Numbered from the stretch's first letter, positions 23,533 to 32,900 are shown. The stretch: 35,963 nt of DNA from a bacterium (GCA_021372575.1 JAJFUE010000127.1:1-35963); one strand, 5' to 3'. The notes: generated from the sequence alone by a model not told the origin. Program-made: numbers and translations.

Positions 23533-23680
23533 GGCGATTTGCGGTTCAATACACGAACTTGCCCCGCCGATGGAGCGTGGCCGGACCCAATATTCGCTTT
23601 ACTGGCAACGCGAATTCGTATTTGATGAGGGTGAGCCGCATGGGGCGGCGGAACTTGCGAGAGGGGAGTGCATCTGCGCG

Positions 23681-24076
23681 ATGCGTCGATTGGTTACAAC
23701 CAGAGGCTTTGCCTGGCAATTGATCCTTGCGGTCGTTCTGATCCTTGCGGCGCTGATCGCCCTGTCGATTCCGTACGTCGCCCACGACAAAGCCGAGGAA
23801 CAAGTCCGTCAAACGAAACGCATCCTGGCGGAGATCGCGCTGGCCAAGGCCGCTTACGCGAACGAGAACGGGATCGCCGAAGGGCGCACGGTCACGATCG
23901 AGCAGCTGGTTGGCAAGACAAAACCGGTTTTCCCATTCTGGAACGAAGACAAGCAACAACCTGAAGGCGAATTGGTTCTGATGCCGGTCGGCCAGTTGCC
24001 GGTCTATAAGCTGAAGGACGGCACGGTGATCTCGCCGCTTCTCAAGCCGGGCACCGAAACATACTCGACGGAGTAA
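23681..24076 (+). CDS. Small membrane-anchored protein
   Basis: From the ATG at 23681 (131 residues) there is one N-terminal transmembrane helix (WQLILAVVLILAALIALSIPY) followed by an exported domain with AEIALAKAAYANENG and LMPVGQLPVYKLKDGTVISP. The helix followed by an alanine-rich amphipathic helix recalls pseudopilins or minor pilin-like proteins, but no prepilin peptidase site (G/FTLIE) is present. Shine-Dalgarno spacing is poor, and an ATG at 23570 in frame would add 37 residues of unlikely sequence. It ends 8 nt before the glycosyltransferase gene. Confidence 0.65.
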   Translation: MRRLVTTRGFAWQLILAVVLILAALIALSIPYVAHDKAEEQVRQTKRILAEIALAKAAYANENGIAEGRTVTIEQLVGKTKPVFPFWNEDKQQPEGELVLMPVGQLPVYKLKDGTVISPLLKPGTETYSTE

Positions 24077-24084
24077 CGGATTCG

Positions 24085-25296
24085 ATGGATGACGCAGGTG
24101 CACAGGCCCCTCGCATCGGCATCGACGCCTCGTCCGTTGTCGGCCAGCGCACCGGGATCGGCCACGCCACGGCCAACCTGCTGAGCGCGCTCGCGGGGAT
24201 CTGGCCCGAGGATTGGCCGCCCGCCCGCGTGTGGGTCAACTCGCCGCACCATGGCATCCCGCGCCACGACCCGTGGGTCCGCGCGAACAAGTTCAAGATC
24301 AAGCGCACACGCATCCCGGGGCGGCTTCTGCTGCGAAGCTGGCAGCGTCTGCACTGGCCGCCGATCGAGCGGCTGCTCGGCGCGGCCGACCTCGTGCACG
24401 CGCCGGCCAGTTACATCCCGCCCGTCCAGCGCGCCAGGCGCGTCGTCACCGTTCACGACGTCTATTTCAACCACGCGCCGCAAGACGTCGATGCCTATGG
24501 CGGCGGGTATTTCCTTCAGACGTTTCCCAAGGGGCTGCCGGCCGTCGATCACATTATTTCCGTCTCGCAGTTCACGCGCGACGAATTGCTGCGCTTTTAC
24601 GAGCTCGATCCCGACCGGATCAGCGTGATCCACAGCGGCGTCGATCGCCAGCGATTCAGTTCGGAAGCCTCTTCCGACGACGACAAGGCGCTCGAGCGGT
24701 TCGGCATTGAGCAGCCTTACATCCTGTGCGTGGCGACGCTCGAGCCGCGCAAGAACCTGCCGGCGCTGGTCGAGGGTTTCGCCCGCATGATGCAGATCCT
24801 CAAGGCCGCGCGCCAGCATCCGCCGCGACTCGTGATCGCCGGCCCGCCCGGCTGGAGCACGACCTCGATGGACAAGCTCGTCACCGACAACGAGCTTCGC
24901 CGGATGATCAAGTGGACCGGCTACGTGCCGGACGAGGTTTTGCCCGCGCTTTACCGCAAGGCGTTCGCGCTCATTTTCCCGTCGGTCTATGAAGGATTCG
25001 GCATGCCGGTGCTGGAGGCGATGGCGTGCGGCTGCCCGGTCGTGATGTCCAACGCCGGTTCGCTGCCGGAAATCGGCGGCGATTGCGCGACGTATTTCAA
25101 CCCGCGCTCGTCCGATTCGATCGCGCGCAGCCTGGCCAAATTCATGATCGACCCGCACCTGCGCTCCTATATGAGGGCCTCGGGCCTGAATCACGTCAAG
25201 AAGTTCACCTGGGAATCGACCGCCCGCGCGACGCTCGACGTCTATCGCCGCGTCCTCACCCCGAGCGAATCAAAACTGGTCGGGACCGGCCAGTAA
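24085..25296 (+). CDS. GT4-family glycosyltransferase
   Basis: This 403-residue GT-B enzyme transfers a sugar from a nucleotide-sugar to a glycan or lipid acceptor in the cytoplasm. The N-terminal domain begins with IGIDASSVVGQRTGIGHATANLL and contains VVTVHDVYFNHAP and IISVSQFTRDELL. The C-terminal donor domain starts at YILCVATLEPRKNLPALVEGF and has VIAGPPGW, TGYVPDEVLPALYRKA and the donor-binding FPSVYEGFGMPVLEAMACG (EX7E-type). This resembles mannosyl- or rhamnosyl-type GT4 enzymes of polysaccharide synthesis. It follows a small membrane protein by 8 nt. The acceptor cannot be deduced. Confidence 0.92.
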   Translation: MDDAGAQAPRIGIDASSVVGQRTGIGHATANLLSALAGIWPEDWPPARVWVNSPHHGIPRHDPWVRANKFKIKRTRIPGRLLLRSWQRLHWPPIERLLGAADLVHAPASYIPPVQRARRVVTVHDVYFNHAPQDVDAYGGGYFLQTFPKGLPAVDHIISVSQFTRDELLRFYELDPDRISVIHSGVDRQRFSSEASSDDDKALERFGIEQPYILCVATLEPRKNLPALVEGFARMMQILKAARQHPPRLVIAGPPGWSTTSMDKLVTDNELRRMIKWTGYVPDEVLPALYRKAFALIFPSVYEGFGMPVLEAMACGCPVVMSNAGSLPEIGGDCATYFNPRSSDSIARSLAKFMIDPHLRSYMRASGLNHVKKFTWESTARATLDVYRRVLTPSESKLVGTGQ

Positions 25297-25317
25297 GCCG
25301 CCTGAATTGCCGTCAGC

Positions 25318-28300
25318 CTAACGCCCGATCGTGGCCGTTCCGCCGTGCGATTCGATGCGCGCGGGTTTGGTGATGCGGATCGGGGCGGCGGTGGCGCCGC
25401 TGAAGATGCGCACCGTGCCGCCCGAGTTCACCGCGTCGATCCCTTCCGTGAGCGTGTTGAACGGGAATATTTCGGTGCCCAGTTCCGTTCCGGTATAGTC
25501 GAACTTGACCCAGATCAGGTTCGCGTCGATCGGATCGATCCGTCCCATGACCGTGAAGTGATACGGTGTTCTCGGGATATCGTTGCTCGTGAACTGGATC
25601 GTGCCGGTGAACGTCCCGGCGGTTCCCGTCGGCAGCGAGACGGTGAACGTGTCATAACCGCCCGCGGGTATCGATGCCGAAAGCCCCTCGGTGATGACGA
25701 ACGGCGAACTGATCGTCAGGCCGCTCGTGTTGAGCGCGACCACGCCGCTGTTGTAGAGCGTGAACGTTTTGGTCAGGGCGGGCCCGCCGCGGACGATGCT
25801 CCCCATGTCGACCGGCCCGCTTCCGATCGATACCGATGCCATTCCATCCATCAGCATCGACTCCGGATACGGGCCGCCATATTTCGTTTCAACATAGAAG
25901 ACGTTCGAGCCAAGCGGCGTATAAGGAACGACCGACCCGTCGGTCAGCATGATCAGGATCCGGTAATAATAGACCGATATCGGCGCCAGTCCGCTGTCGA
26001 TCATTTCCGTGAATCCGCCCGTGCGCAGAATCGGCTCCGTGTTGATCGGCGCGTAGGAATTGGGCGCCTCGGCCGTGCTGCGCTGGATCATGAATCCGCG
26101 GGCGCCGGTCGGGATGCCGTCCGTCGTGCTCCATCCGACCTTGACGCACGTCGAGCCGATGATCGTGGCGATGCCGTTGTTCGCGCCCATGTCATCGGTG
26201 ATGGCCAGCGTATAGGTGGTGTTCTCGCCGTGAAGACCGGCCGAGCGTGGGCTTTGCGTCACGCGAACGAGCATCGTCCCCGTCGTCTCGCCCGACCACC
26301 ACGAGATCAATTCATCGGGCCCGCCGGGGCCGTTGTCGTCGCGCGTGATGATCGGGGCGCTCAGGTCCGTGCCGCGATAGACCTCAATTTTTGCATCGCA
26401 ATGACTGGCCTGGCCGGTGATGTTGATTGAATAACAGTGATTCGCGTTCACGATCAGCTTGCACCAGTCTTCGTCGCCGGTTTTCCAGAAATTGTGAACC
26501 TGGCCGGTGTAGTTGAGGTTGTAATAATTGAGCGTGCCCGGCGTGTCGTCGCTGTAGTAGCGATCGTAATCGTCTTCCTCGGGCGGCATCTCCAGGGTCT
26601 GGTACGGCTCGGAGAGCTGCCCTTCGTTGTCGCGAACGTAATAGATCACCGTGTTCACACCGGAGGTTTCGAAATTGGAATAGGCCGCCTCCCAGCGGCT
26701 CGTCGCCGCGTTATAGGCGAGGTTCACCTTTTCGGTGCGATCCTCGATCGGGGTCGCGCCGGGGCGGATCACATAGGCAAAAACCTCGTTGATGCCGGCC
26801 GCGGCCTGAACGCCGCTTGCCCAGAGCAGCCCCTGCCCCGATGGCACATAAGTGAAGACCGCGAAGTCCCCGATGGCGGGCAGGTCGGCGCCGGTAATGA
26901 ACGCCGCGCCAAGATACGTCGTTGCCGCCAGCGCTCCGTCGCGCCAGTCGGAAACGCCCGATCCGTCGTCGTCCATCTGCGCGTTTTGCGTTTCGGCGGA
27001 GATGGTGCGCGTGGCGTTGCGCGCCCCGAAGAACGCGTCGCGCAAATTAATGCCGTTGAATATCCTGTTGAAGAAGTATTGCGAGAACGAGAGCATCCCG
27101 CCCTCCTCGCACCACGAGGACTCGAGGGCGCCGCACGACGCGATCGTGATGCGTGGCTTGCCGGCCGGCGGTGTCAGCGCGGCCAGCCATGCCCCCGACC
27201 GGTTGAATTCCAGGATCACGGTGACCATCGTCGATCCGCCGTTCTGAAGCGTATCGATCCAGCCCTTGAGGTCCGCCGGCAACACGTCGTCGCCGTCGAT
27301 CCCGTCGCCGTCGATGTCGAAGTGCCCGGCGACTTCGCCGCCGACCAGATAGACCGTCAGCTTGCTTGCCCCCGCGGCCGCCGCGATCGCCGATTGCAGG
27401 TTGGACCGGGTCGGCGCTTGATCGACGCCCGCATCGGTCCCGCTGCTCAAGTATGTGACGCGCTCCGCCGTGAACCAGCGCGCGAGCGCCGTCTGATAGG
27501 CCTCGTTCGCGAGGTAATTGCTGTTGGCCCACGGCGAGTTCGAGTCGTAGGCGCCGTCGCCGCACACGATGATCAGGCGCTCGTCCGAGGCGGTCTGGTT
27601 GACATACGTCTGCTTGGGGTAGGACACGCCGCCCCAGATGTCCTCGGCATACAGGTTCACGGCGTAGGTGCCGAGCTGATTGAAATCGCTCGATGTCGCC
27701 TCATAGCGCCCCAACGGCGCGTTATACGCCAGGTTCAGCACGGTCAGATTCGTGACCGGCTGCGAGGGATCAAGCTGCGAGGCCGGGATCATCCCCGGTT
27801 CCGAAACCGTCGCCCACACCTTCTTGATCGGGTAGGCCGAGGAAATATTGCTGGCCCAGATCGTCACCGGCGAATTCGCTGCGGTCAGGAATTGGTTCGG
27901 CGAATTGTTGCCGATTTGCGGCCGGTCCGCGCCGGCGATAAACGTCGCGCCGACATGCGTGCGCCTGGCGACCGCCCCGTCAAAGTCTTTGTCATAAACG
28001 CCGTCGCCGTCGTCGTCCATGCCCGGCTGCTGGTAGCGGTCCATCGCGCCGGACGCCAGCTTGAACGCGTCTTCCAGGTTCATGCCCGAATAGACCGCGG
28101 TCATCATGCTGTTGGTGAACGAGATCAGCCCGCCGGCCGAGAAACATGCAGCCTGCGTGGGCCGCGTCGAGGTGATCACGATGCGGGCCTTGCCGGCGGG
28201 CGCGCCGCTGACCGTTTGCAGGAACGACCCCGCGCGGCAGCAATCAACAACGAGCGTGACCGTGGTGACGTCGTGGTTGGCTTGCAGGTCGTCGAGGAAT

Positions 28301-30720
28301 GCGTCCAGCTGCGAGGCGTAAAGCACTTCGCTTTCGTTGCAGCGGACAAAGCCGTTCGTGCCGTCGGCCGCGGCATCGCCGTGATCGATCAGATACACGA
28401 ACAGGTTGGGGGAGCCCGCGGCGAACCCGTTCATTGCGTCCGTGAAATTCGCCAGTGTCGAGGCGGCGGCGATGTCGTTGCCCGCGTTGCCGTCGCCATC
28501 GACGTCCTGCGCGGGAACGCAATTCAGGTAATGAACGTTTTGCTTCGAGAACCCGCGGTGCAGCAGCGCGCGGTAAATGAAATGCGCGAGGTTGTTGGTG
28601 CTGGGCCACAGGCCGTCGTTGGCCTGCCGCCCGGCCATGATCACCGCCTTGCCGGACGCTGAAAGCTGCGCAGTACTGACGACATTGACATACACCCGGC
28701 CGACGGTGGCGCTCGTATCCACCGCCTCGATGACATCGATGACGCCGGCCTGCGCCCCCGCCGTGTAATTCGCGCCCGCGCCGGCTTGATCGATCGTTGC
28801 GCCGCTGCGGTTGTGAACGAAGCGCCACGTCACCTCGCCGGTCGTGTCGGTCGTGGTCAGCGCATGCGAGCTGCCCGGCGTCAGCGTGACCGATCGCGGG
28901 CTGACCGGGATCGTCTTCGCCATGTTGACATAGCATCGGATGCCGCCGGAGTAGCCGCCAATCAGCAGGTCGTCGTTGCCGTCGCCGTTGAGGTCGCCGG
29001 CGACCGGGAAGTCGATTCCGTCGAAATTGTAGTTCGGGATCATGCTCGCGGTGCGGAACGTGAACTGATACGACTGCGCCGTGCCGGTGTTTTCGAAGTA
29101 ATTGATCTGGCTGGCGATGTCGCTGAGTTTGAAATAGGCCGCGCCGAGAATCAGGTCCAGGTCCCCGTCATGATCGACATCGGAGAAGGTTGGCCCCGCG
29201 GACTGGGCCCCGCCAACCGTCGGCGGCACGATCAAATTGTGGTTGATCAGCTCGACCGGAGCCGTCACGCTGGTCCCATCGATATTCTGGTAATACCAGA
29301 CTCGCGGGAGTTCGTCGGTCCATCCCGAAAACGGCGATTGGCTCATGACCAAGTCCGGGCGCCCGTCGCCGTTCAAATCCGGGAAGCTGAGCTGGCGGAG
29401 TAAATCGTCGCCACCCTGAATGCCCATGAATTGGGTGGTCACCAGGGTCCATTGCGGATTCTGCGGCGTGCCTTCGTTCTTGAACTCGGCGATCCCGCCG
29501 GTGCAGGCGGTCACGAACAGCTCTTGGTTGCCGTCGCCGTCGAAATCGGCCACCGCCGGGTGGAGCCAGCCGCGCGACCCGATCGTCTGCTCGTTGATGC
29601 CGCCGTATTGCGACGTGACGAACCGCCAGTTGGGGCTGAGCGGGTTGCCGATGTTTTCAAAGTAATAGAGCGATCCGCCCGTGTGCGTCCAAACGTCCCC
29701 GCCACCGACGAGCAGGTCCAGGTCCCCGTCGCCGTCCATGTCGGCCAGTTCGGGTTTCGAGACGTCGAACACGTCGAGCGTGAACGGCCGGTTGCGCTGC
29801 TCGAACAGCGGCGTGGTCGGCGTGCCGATATTCTCGAACAGTTCGGTTTTGCCCGAGTAGGTGCTGGCGAGGAATTCAAAATCGCGGTCGCCGTCGAGAT
29901 CGACCACCGCCATTGACCAGAACGAACTCTTCGTTGCGTTTGCAGGCAGAATCGAGTCGTCTTGAACGAACGAGGGAGACGAGGCCGTGCCGTTGTTGCG
30001 ATAAAAGCGATAACTCGAATCGAAATATCCATTATCGACCCAGAATCCAACAAACAGATCGTAATCGCCGTCTCCATCAACGTCACACAACCTCGGATAC
30101 GGCGCCCGTTCGTTTGAGACTTTCAACCGGGCAGTGGGACTAACGGGGATGCTCGACTCGTCGCCAAATTGCGGGTTGGTCTTCGTGCCGGTATTGGGAT
30201 AAAAATGCAAACCGGCATCATCGCCGGTTGCCAGGTCCAGCAGCCCGTCACCGTTGAAATCAACGAGTTCGGGATGAATGCCGGGAACACTGACAGACGA
30301 TGTCCAGACGGGATTGGCCGGCGTTCCGGTATTGAAATAGATCCGTGAGCCTGTTGCCCTCCCGACAACCATGTCGAGGTCGCCGTCGCCGTCGAGGTCG
30401 CCCAGTGTCGGCGACAGATAATTATCCACGCCGCTGTCGCCAAGGACGTTCTGGCTGACGACCGTGAACTCGGCCGAACGGGCCGACCCGTCGTTGCGGA
30501 AATACGCCATCTGGCGGCGGTCGCCGATGAAGCAGTCCGGATCGCCGTCGTTATCGACGTCGCCGAAACAGATCGAGACCATCAGGCCGCCGCGCCAGAA
30601 CAGCGGCGCGCGCTGCTGGTCGAGGATGGCGTTGGTTTCCTCGGCCCAGGTGATATCAGCCCCGCGGCCCAGGCTGCAGATCACGAAGAACAGCACGGCG
30701 AGCAGCATCAGTTTGCGCAT
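25318..30720 (-). CDS. Giant secreted FG-GAP protein with two caspase-fold (C13-like) domains
   Basis: The ATG at 30720 has AAGGAAG upstream and is followed by a signal peptide (MRKLMLLAVLFFVICSLGRG), giving 1800 residues. Residues about 25-630 hold ten DxDxDG-type calcium loops (e.g. DLDGDGDLDMVVG) of FG-GAP/VCBS beta-propeller repeats. About 690-927 is a caspase-fold peptidase with YLIDHGD (His780) and VVDCCRAGSF (Cys828). Ig-like sequence follows, then a second such domain (about 1047-1277) in which YLVGGEV and ILEFNRSGAW replace the dyad with Gly1128 and Asn1173. Next come another Ig-like stretch, a PPC domain (about 1395-1507), an Fn3-like domain (1514-1600), a choice-of-anchor-type Ig domain (1625-1727) and a short terminal tail. 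It is probably an exported adhesin-like peptidase. Monocistronic; the substrate is unknown. Confidence 0.88.
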   Translation of the reverse strand: MRKLMLLAVLFFVICSLGRGADITWAEETNAILDQQRAPLFWRGGLMVSICFGDVDNDGDPDCFIGDRRQMAYFRNDGSARSAEFTVVSQNVLGDSGVDNYLSPTLGDLDGDGDLDMVVGRATGSRIYFNTGTPANPVWTSSVSVPGIHPELVDFNGDGLLDLATGDDAGLHFYPNTGTKTNPQFGDESSIPVSPTARLKVSNERAPYPRLCDVDGDGDYDLFVGFWVDNGYFDSSYRFYRNNGTASSPSFVQDDSILPANATKSSFWSMAVVDLDGDRDFEFLASTYSGKTELFENIGTPTTPLFEQRNRPFTLDVFDVSKPELADMDGDGDLDLLVGGGDVWTHTGGSLYYFENIGNPLSPNWRFVTSQYGGINEQTIGSRGWLHPAVADFDGDGNQELFVTACTGGIAEFKNEGTPQNPQWTLVTTQFMGIQGGDDLLRQLSFPDLNGDGRPDLVMSQSPFSGWTDELPRVWYYQNIDGTSVTAPVELINHNLIVPPTVGGAQSAGPTFSDVDHDGDLDLILGAAYFKLSDIASQINYFENTGTAQSYQFTFRTASMIPNYNFDGIDFPVAGDLNGDGNDDLLIGGYSGGIRCYVNMAKTIPVSPRSVTLTPGSSHALTTTDTTGEVTWRFVHNRSGATIDQAGAGANYTAGAQAGVIDVIEAVDTSATVGRVYVNVVSTAQLSASGKAVIMAGRQANDGLWPSTNNLAHFIYRALLHRGFSKQNVHYLNCVPAQDVDGDGNAGNDIAAASTLANFTDAMNGFAAGSPNLFVYLIDHGDAAADGTNGFVRCNESEVLYASQLDAFLDDLQANHDVTTVTLVVDCCRAGSFLQTVSGAPAGKARIVITSTRPTQAACFSAGGLISFTNSMMTAVYSGMNLEDAFKLASGAMDRYQQPGMDDDGDGVYDKDFDGAVARRTHVGATFIAGADRPQIGNNSPNQFLTAANSPVTIWASNISSAYPIKKVWATVSEPGMIPASQLDPSQPVTNLTVLNLAYNAPLGRYEATSSDFNQLGTYAVNLYAEDIWGGVSYPKQTYVNQTASDERLIIVCGDGAYDSNSPWANSNYLANEAYQTALARWFTAERVTYLSSGTDAGVDQAPTRSNLQSAIAAAAGASKLTVYLVGGEVAGHFDIDGDGIDGDDVLPADLKGWIDTLQNGGSTMVTVILEFNRSGAWLAALTPPAGKPRITIASCGALESSWCEEGGMLSFSQYFFNRIFNGINLRDAFFGARNATRTISAETQNAQMDDDGSGVSDWRDGALAATTYLGAAFITGADLPAIGDFAVFTYVPSGQGLLWASGVQAAAGINEVFAYVIRPGATPIEDRTEKVNLAYNAATSRWEAAYSNFETSGVNTVIYYVRDNEGQLSEPYQTLEMPPEEDDYDRYYSDDTPGTLNYYNLNYTGQVHNFWKTGDEDWCKLIVNANHCYSINITGQASHCDAKIEVYRGTDLSAPIITRDDNGPGGPDELISWWSGETTGTMLVRVTQSPRSAGLHGENTTYTLAITDDMGANNGIATIIGSTCVKVGWSTTDGIPTGARGFMIQRSTAEAPNSYAPINTEPILRTGGFTEMIDSGLAPISVYYYRILIMLTDGSVVPYTPLGSNVFYVETKYGGPYPESMLMDGMASVSIGSGPVDMGSIVRGGPALTKTFTLYNSGVVALNTSGLTISSPFVITEGLSASIPAGGYDTFTVSLPTGTAGTFTGTIQFTSNDIPRTPYHFTVMGRIDPIDANLIWVKFDYTGTELGTEIFPFNTLTEGIDAVNSGGTVRIFSGATAAPIRITKPARIESHGGTATIGR

Positions 30721-31284
30721 CTTGATTCTTCCTTGTGGGTTCCAGATGGAACAAGTTTCCTGCGCCTCATCCATGCAACAGCCGGTTCACGGCGGAGGAA
30801 TTCCCTATCGAATGCTCATATTTTAGACATCTAATTCGGTCGGGGATTATGCGCCCGGCGATGAGTTTTGTCCATTCGGAATATGTTGAAAAAAGAACTT
30901 CATGGCTATTTTCATTAGCCGATCGTGCGATCAAGATAAATGTGCAAATTGCATGCCGAAACAGGTCGGTCGCAGCACGTGAAAACGCCCGAATTCATGA
31001 ATTCAAACAAAATGAACGGTCTATCCGGCGGGTTGCCCTATGATCGATTTCAAAAAGACAATAAAATATTTAATGGGATGATCAATAGCGTGTTTAAAGT
31101 TCAGGATGATTTCGATCAAAGGACATTTTGTCGGCTCATCATGTCCAAATGACCAAATATGGCAAAAATCCGGGCGGCCGGGTTGTGGGTTGATGACCCC
31201 GCCGTGAACAACACGCCGGCTCCACAGCGGCACATGCCGGCCCGATCGGGTCGCCGTTTCCACGTCCCTATCCGGCGATGGGTG
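30721..31284. other. AT-richer intergenic region without a supported gene
   Basis: The 5' leader of the giant protein lies at the left end. Two open frames here (30735-31043 and 30940-31152) have no ribosome-binding site and no recognisable content. I see no repeat or RNA gene. The region probably holds the promoters of the two divergent flanking genes. Confidence 0.5.
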
Positions 31285-31290
31285 TATAAT
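31285..31290 (+). promoter_or_regulatory. -10 element for the STAS gene
   Basis: A perfect TATAAT lies 30 nt before the ATG at 31321, which has GGAGG 6 nt upstream. No good -35 hexamer is found at 16-18 nt, so the promoter may be activator-dependent. Confidence 0.5.
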
Positions 31291-31320
31291 AAGACCAGAT
31301 TCCAGCGATGGAGGCGCGCG

Positions 31321-31698
31321 ATGATTGAATTTAACGAATTAAATGATGGGCACGTGGTAGAGGTCAAGATGAGCGGCCGGCTCGCCCGCGAGGATTACCG
31401 GCATTTCCTGCCCGAGGTGGAGCGTCTCATCGACCGCCACGGAAAAATCAGCGTCCTCATGATCATGGAGGATTTTCATGGCTGGAGCCCGGGCGGGCTC
31501 GCCGCGGACGTGCAGTTCTCGCTGAAGCATTCCCAGCACATCGACCGGATCGCGATGGTCGGCGACAAGAAATGGGAGCGCGGCATGGCCATCGTGTGCA
31601 AGCCGTTCACGTCCGCCCGGATTCAATTCTTCCAGCCTTATCAGGTTGATGCGGCCCGCGACTGGGTGACCGGCCAGACCAAGGCCGAGGCCGCGTGA
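31321..31698 (+). CDS. SpoIIAA-like STAS-fold protein
   Basis: I chose the ATG at 31321 (125 residues) because GGAGG precedes it by 6 nt; a frame open from 31159 has no such support. The sequence fits the SpoIIAA-like family: HVVEVKMSGRLAREDYRHFLPEVERLIDRHGK, then MIMEDFHGW, IDRIAMVGDKKWE and the C-terminal FTSARIQFFQPYQVDAARDWV. These STAS-fold proteins probably act as small binding or regulatory modules, some at the membrane interface, but no specific function is established. The phospho-acceptor Ser of true anti-anti-sigma factors is not evident, so it is not called one. Confidence 0.85.
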   Translation: MIEFNELNDGHVVEVKMSGRLAREDYRHFLPEVERLIDRHGKISVLMIMEDFHGWSPGGLAADVQFSLKHSQHIDRIAMVGDKKWERGMAIVCKPFTSARIQFFQPYQVDAARDWVTGQTKAEAA

Positions 31699-31709
31699 CG
31701 GCAACGAAA

Positions 31710-31731
31710 AAGCCCCCGAAAACGGGGGCTT
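31710..31731 (-). terminator. Strong hairpin terminator for tRNA-Asn
   Basis: AAGCCCCCG (31710-31718) pairs with CGGGGGCTT (31723-31731) over a TTTT/AAAA loop. On the minus strand a T run follows directly, terminating the tRNA transcript. On the plus strand no T run follows, so it is a weaker stop for the STAS gene. Confidence 0.85.
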
Positions 31732-31737
31732 CAAACT

Positions 31738-31813
31738 TGGCTCCGGCGGTAGGACTCGAACCTACAACCTAAGGATTAACAGTCCTCCGCTCTGCCGATT
31801 GAGCTACGCCGGA
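31738..31813 (-). tRNA. tRNA-Asn (GTT), with encoded CCA
   Basis: The gene reads from 31813 down to 31738 and is 76 nt including CCA. The acceptor arms TCCGGCG and CGCCGGA pair fully, the discriminator is G, and the D-arm has GCTCAATCGGCAGAGC. The anticodon loop CTGTTAA gives anticodon GTT (Asn), and the T-arm contains GGTTCGAGTCC. CCA is encoded. Confidence 0.97.
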
Positions 31814-31835
31814 GCATGGCGCGCACACGTGAAGT

Positions 31836-31864
31836 ATTTTTATGGATTACCCGCCGCTTGTCAA
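31836..31864 (-). promoter_or_regulatory. Sigma-70 promoter of tRNA-Asn
   Basis: On the minus strand a perfect TTGACA (31864-31859) is followed 17 nt later by AAAAAT (31841-31836), with the tRNA 5' end 22 nt further on. Confidence 0.6.
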
Positions 31865-31978
31865 GGCGCAACGAGCAAAAAAAATCACATCCCATCCGCG
31901 CGCCCATGCCGGCGATTTTGGGGCGATTATGCTGGAAATGCGCCTGTTTTTGCGGTTTTCTTCCGAAATCGAGCCCCT

Positions 31979-32752
31979 TTATTTCGCGGCGCGCTCGGCC
32001 ACGATCACGACGTCGTCGCTTTTTTCGGGGTCGAACGGATCCAGCCCGATCGAGCCGCACAACCGCGTCCGCGCCCCCTTTTTCTTCAATTCGGCGATGA
32101 TTTTCTTCGGCGGCCACGTCGCGAGCCGCGTTGTCCAGTGCCGCATCTGCCATTCGGCCCCGGCGTTCGGCCGTTCCAGAATGATTGCCAAAAAATCGAC
32201 CGCGCCGCCGTGCCAGTCGTATTGACGCACCGCGATCGTTTCAGCACCGCTTGCATCCCGGTGCGTGCTGAGCGGCAGGAACCGTTCCCCCCGCGCGCGC
32301 AGCATCGCGAAATTCTTGTATTGGATCATCAGGAACCCGCCCGCCTTGACGCAACGGAACAGCCGCGCGAGCGATTCGGCCAGTTCCCCCGGATCCGTGA
32401 CGTAAGGCAGCGAGTTGCCGAGGCACAGCACCGCGTCGAATTTACGGCGCAACGAGAGTCGGTTCCAGCGCGCAACCTTCGCAACCGGCCGGCGCGATTC
32501 TCCGATATTCTTCATGCGCTCGTTGGCCATTTCCACCATCCCCGAAGATGCATCTCTGCCCGTAACGTCCAGACCCTGTTGCGCGAACAGTTCCATGTGC
32601 GCGCCGCTCCCGCACGCCGCGTCCAGCACGGATTGGGTCCGATATTTTTTCCACAACGCCTCGAATAGCGGCCGCTCGAACGCGAGCCGCTTCTCCCACC
32701 GGATCATCCGGTCGTAATACGCCGCCAGTTCCCGATCGAAAACGTCTGTCAT
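31979..32752 (-). CDS. Class I SAM-dependent methyltransferase
   Basis: The start is placed at the ATG at 32752 (MTDVFDREL, 257 residues); the 16 upstream in-frame residues lack support. Motif I is VLDAACGSG (42-50), followed by GLDVTGRDASSGMVEMAN (the acidic residue for SAM ribose), FDAVLCLGNSLPYV and CVKAGGFLMIQYKN, the standard Rossmann methyltransferase order. The N-terminal YYDRMIRWEKRLAFERPLFEAL resembles small-molecule or glycine/sarcosine-type methyltransferases of this superfamily, but the substrate is not evident. It stands alone. Confidence 0.88.
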   Translation of the reverse strand: MTDVFDRELAAYYDRMIRWEKRLAFERPLFEALWKKYRTQSVLDAACGSGAHMELFAQQGLDVTGRDASSGMVEMANERMKNIGESRRPVAKVARWNRLSLRRKFDAVLCLGNSLPYVTDPGELAESLARLFRCVKAGGFLMIQYKNFAMLRARGERFLPLSTHRDASGAETIAVRQYDWHGGAVDFLAIILERPNAGAEWQMRHWTTRLATWPPKKIIAELKKKGARTRLCGSIGLDPFDPEKSDDVVIVAERAAK

Positions 32753-32820
32753 GATCTTTAGTCCTGAGTGCTGAGTCCTGTGTCCAAGAATGATCCTCAA
32801 TCTCTCTCATGATCAACCCT

Positions 32821-32900
32821 GTCCCGCAGGGACGATCGCTTTCAGCCCGCCACGCCAGTGGCGGGTTCAAGGCGACCGACGAAACGAGTCCCGGTGGGAC
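32821..32900. repeat. GTCCCGCAGGGAC compound palindrome
   Basis: GTCCCGCAGGGAC (32821-32833), a hairpin CCCGCCAC/GTGGCGGG (32846-32853 with 32858-32865) and GTCCCGGTGGGAC (32888-32900) form a three-hairpin unit like the 1470-1573 repeat in plan. A GTCCTGAGTGCTGAGTCC run precedes it at about 32761-32780. Confidence 0.7.

Noticed and set aside
26437-28662. Plus-strand open frame of 741 codons opposite the giant secreted protein
   Set aside because: Shadow frame rich in Arg/Val/Gly; the minus strand shows clear FG-GAP and peptidase motifs.
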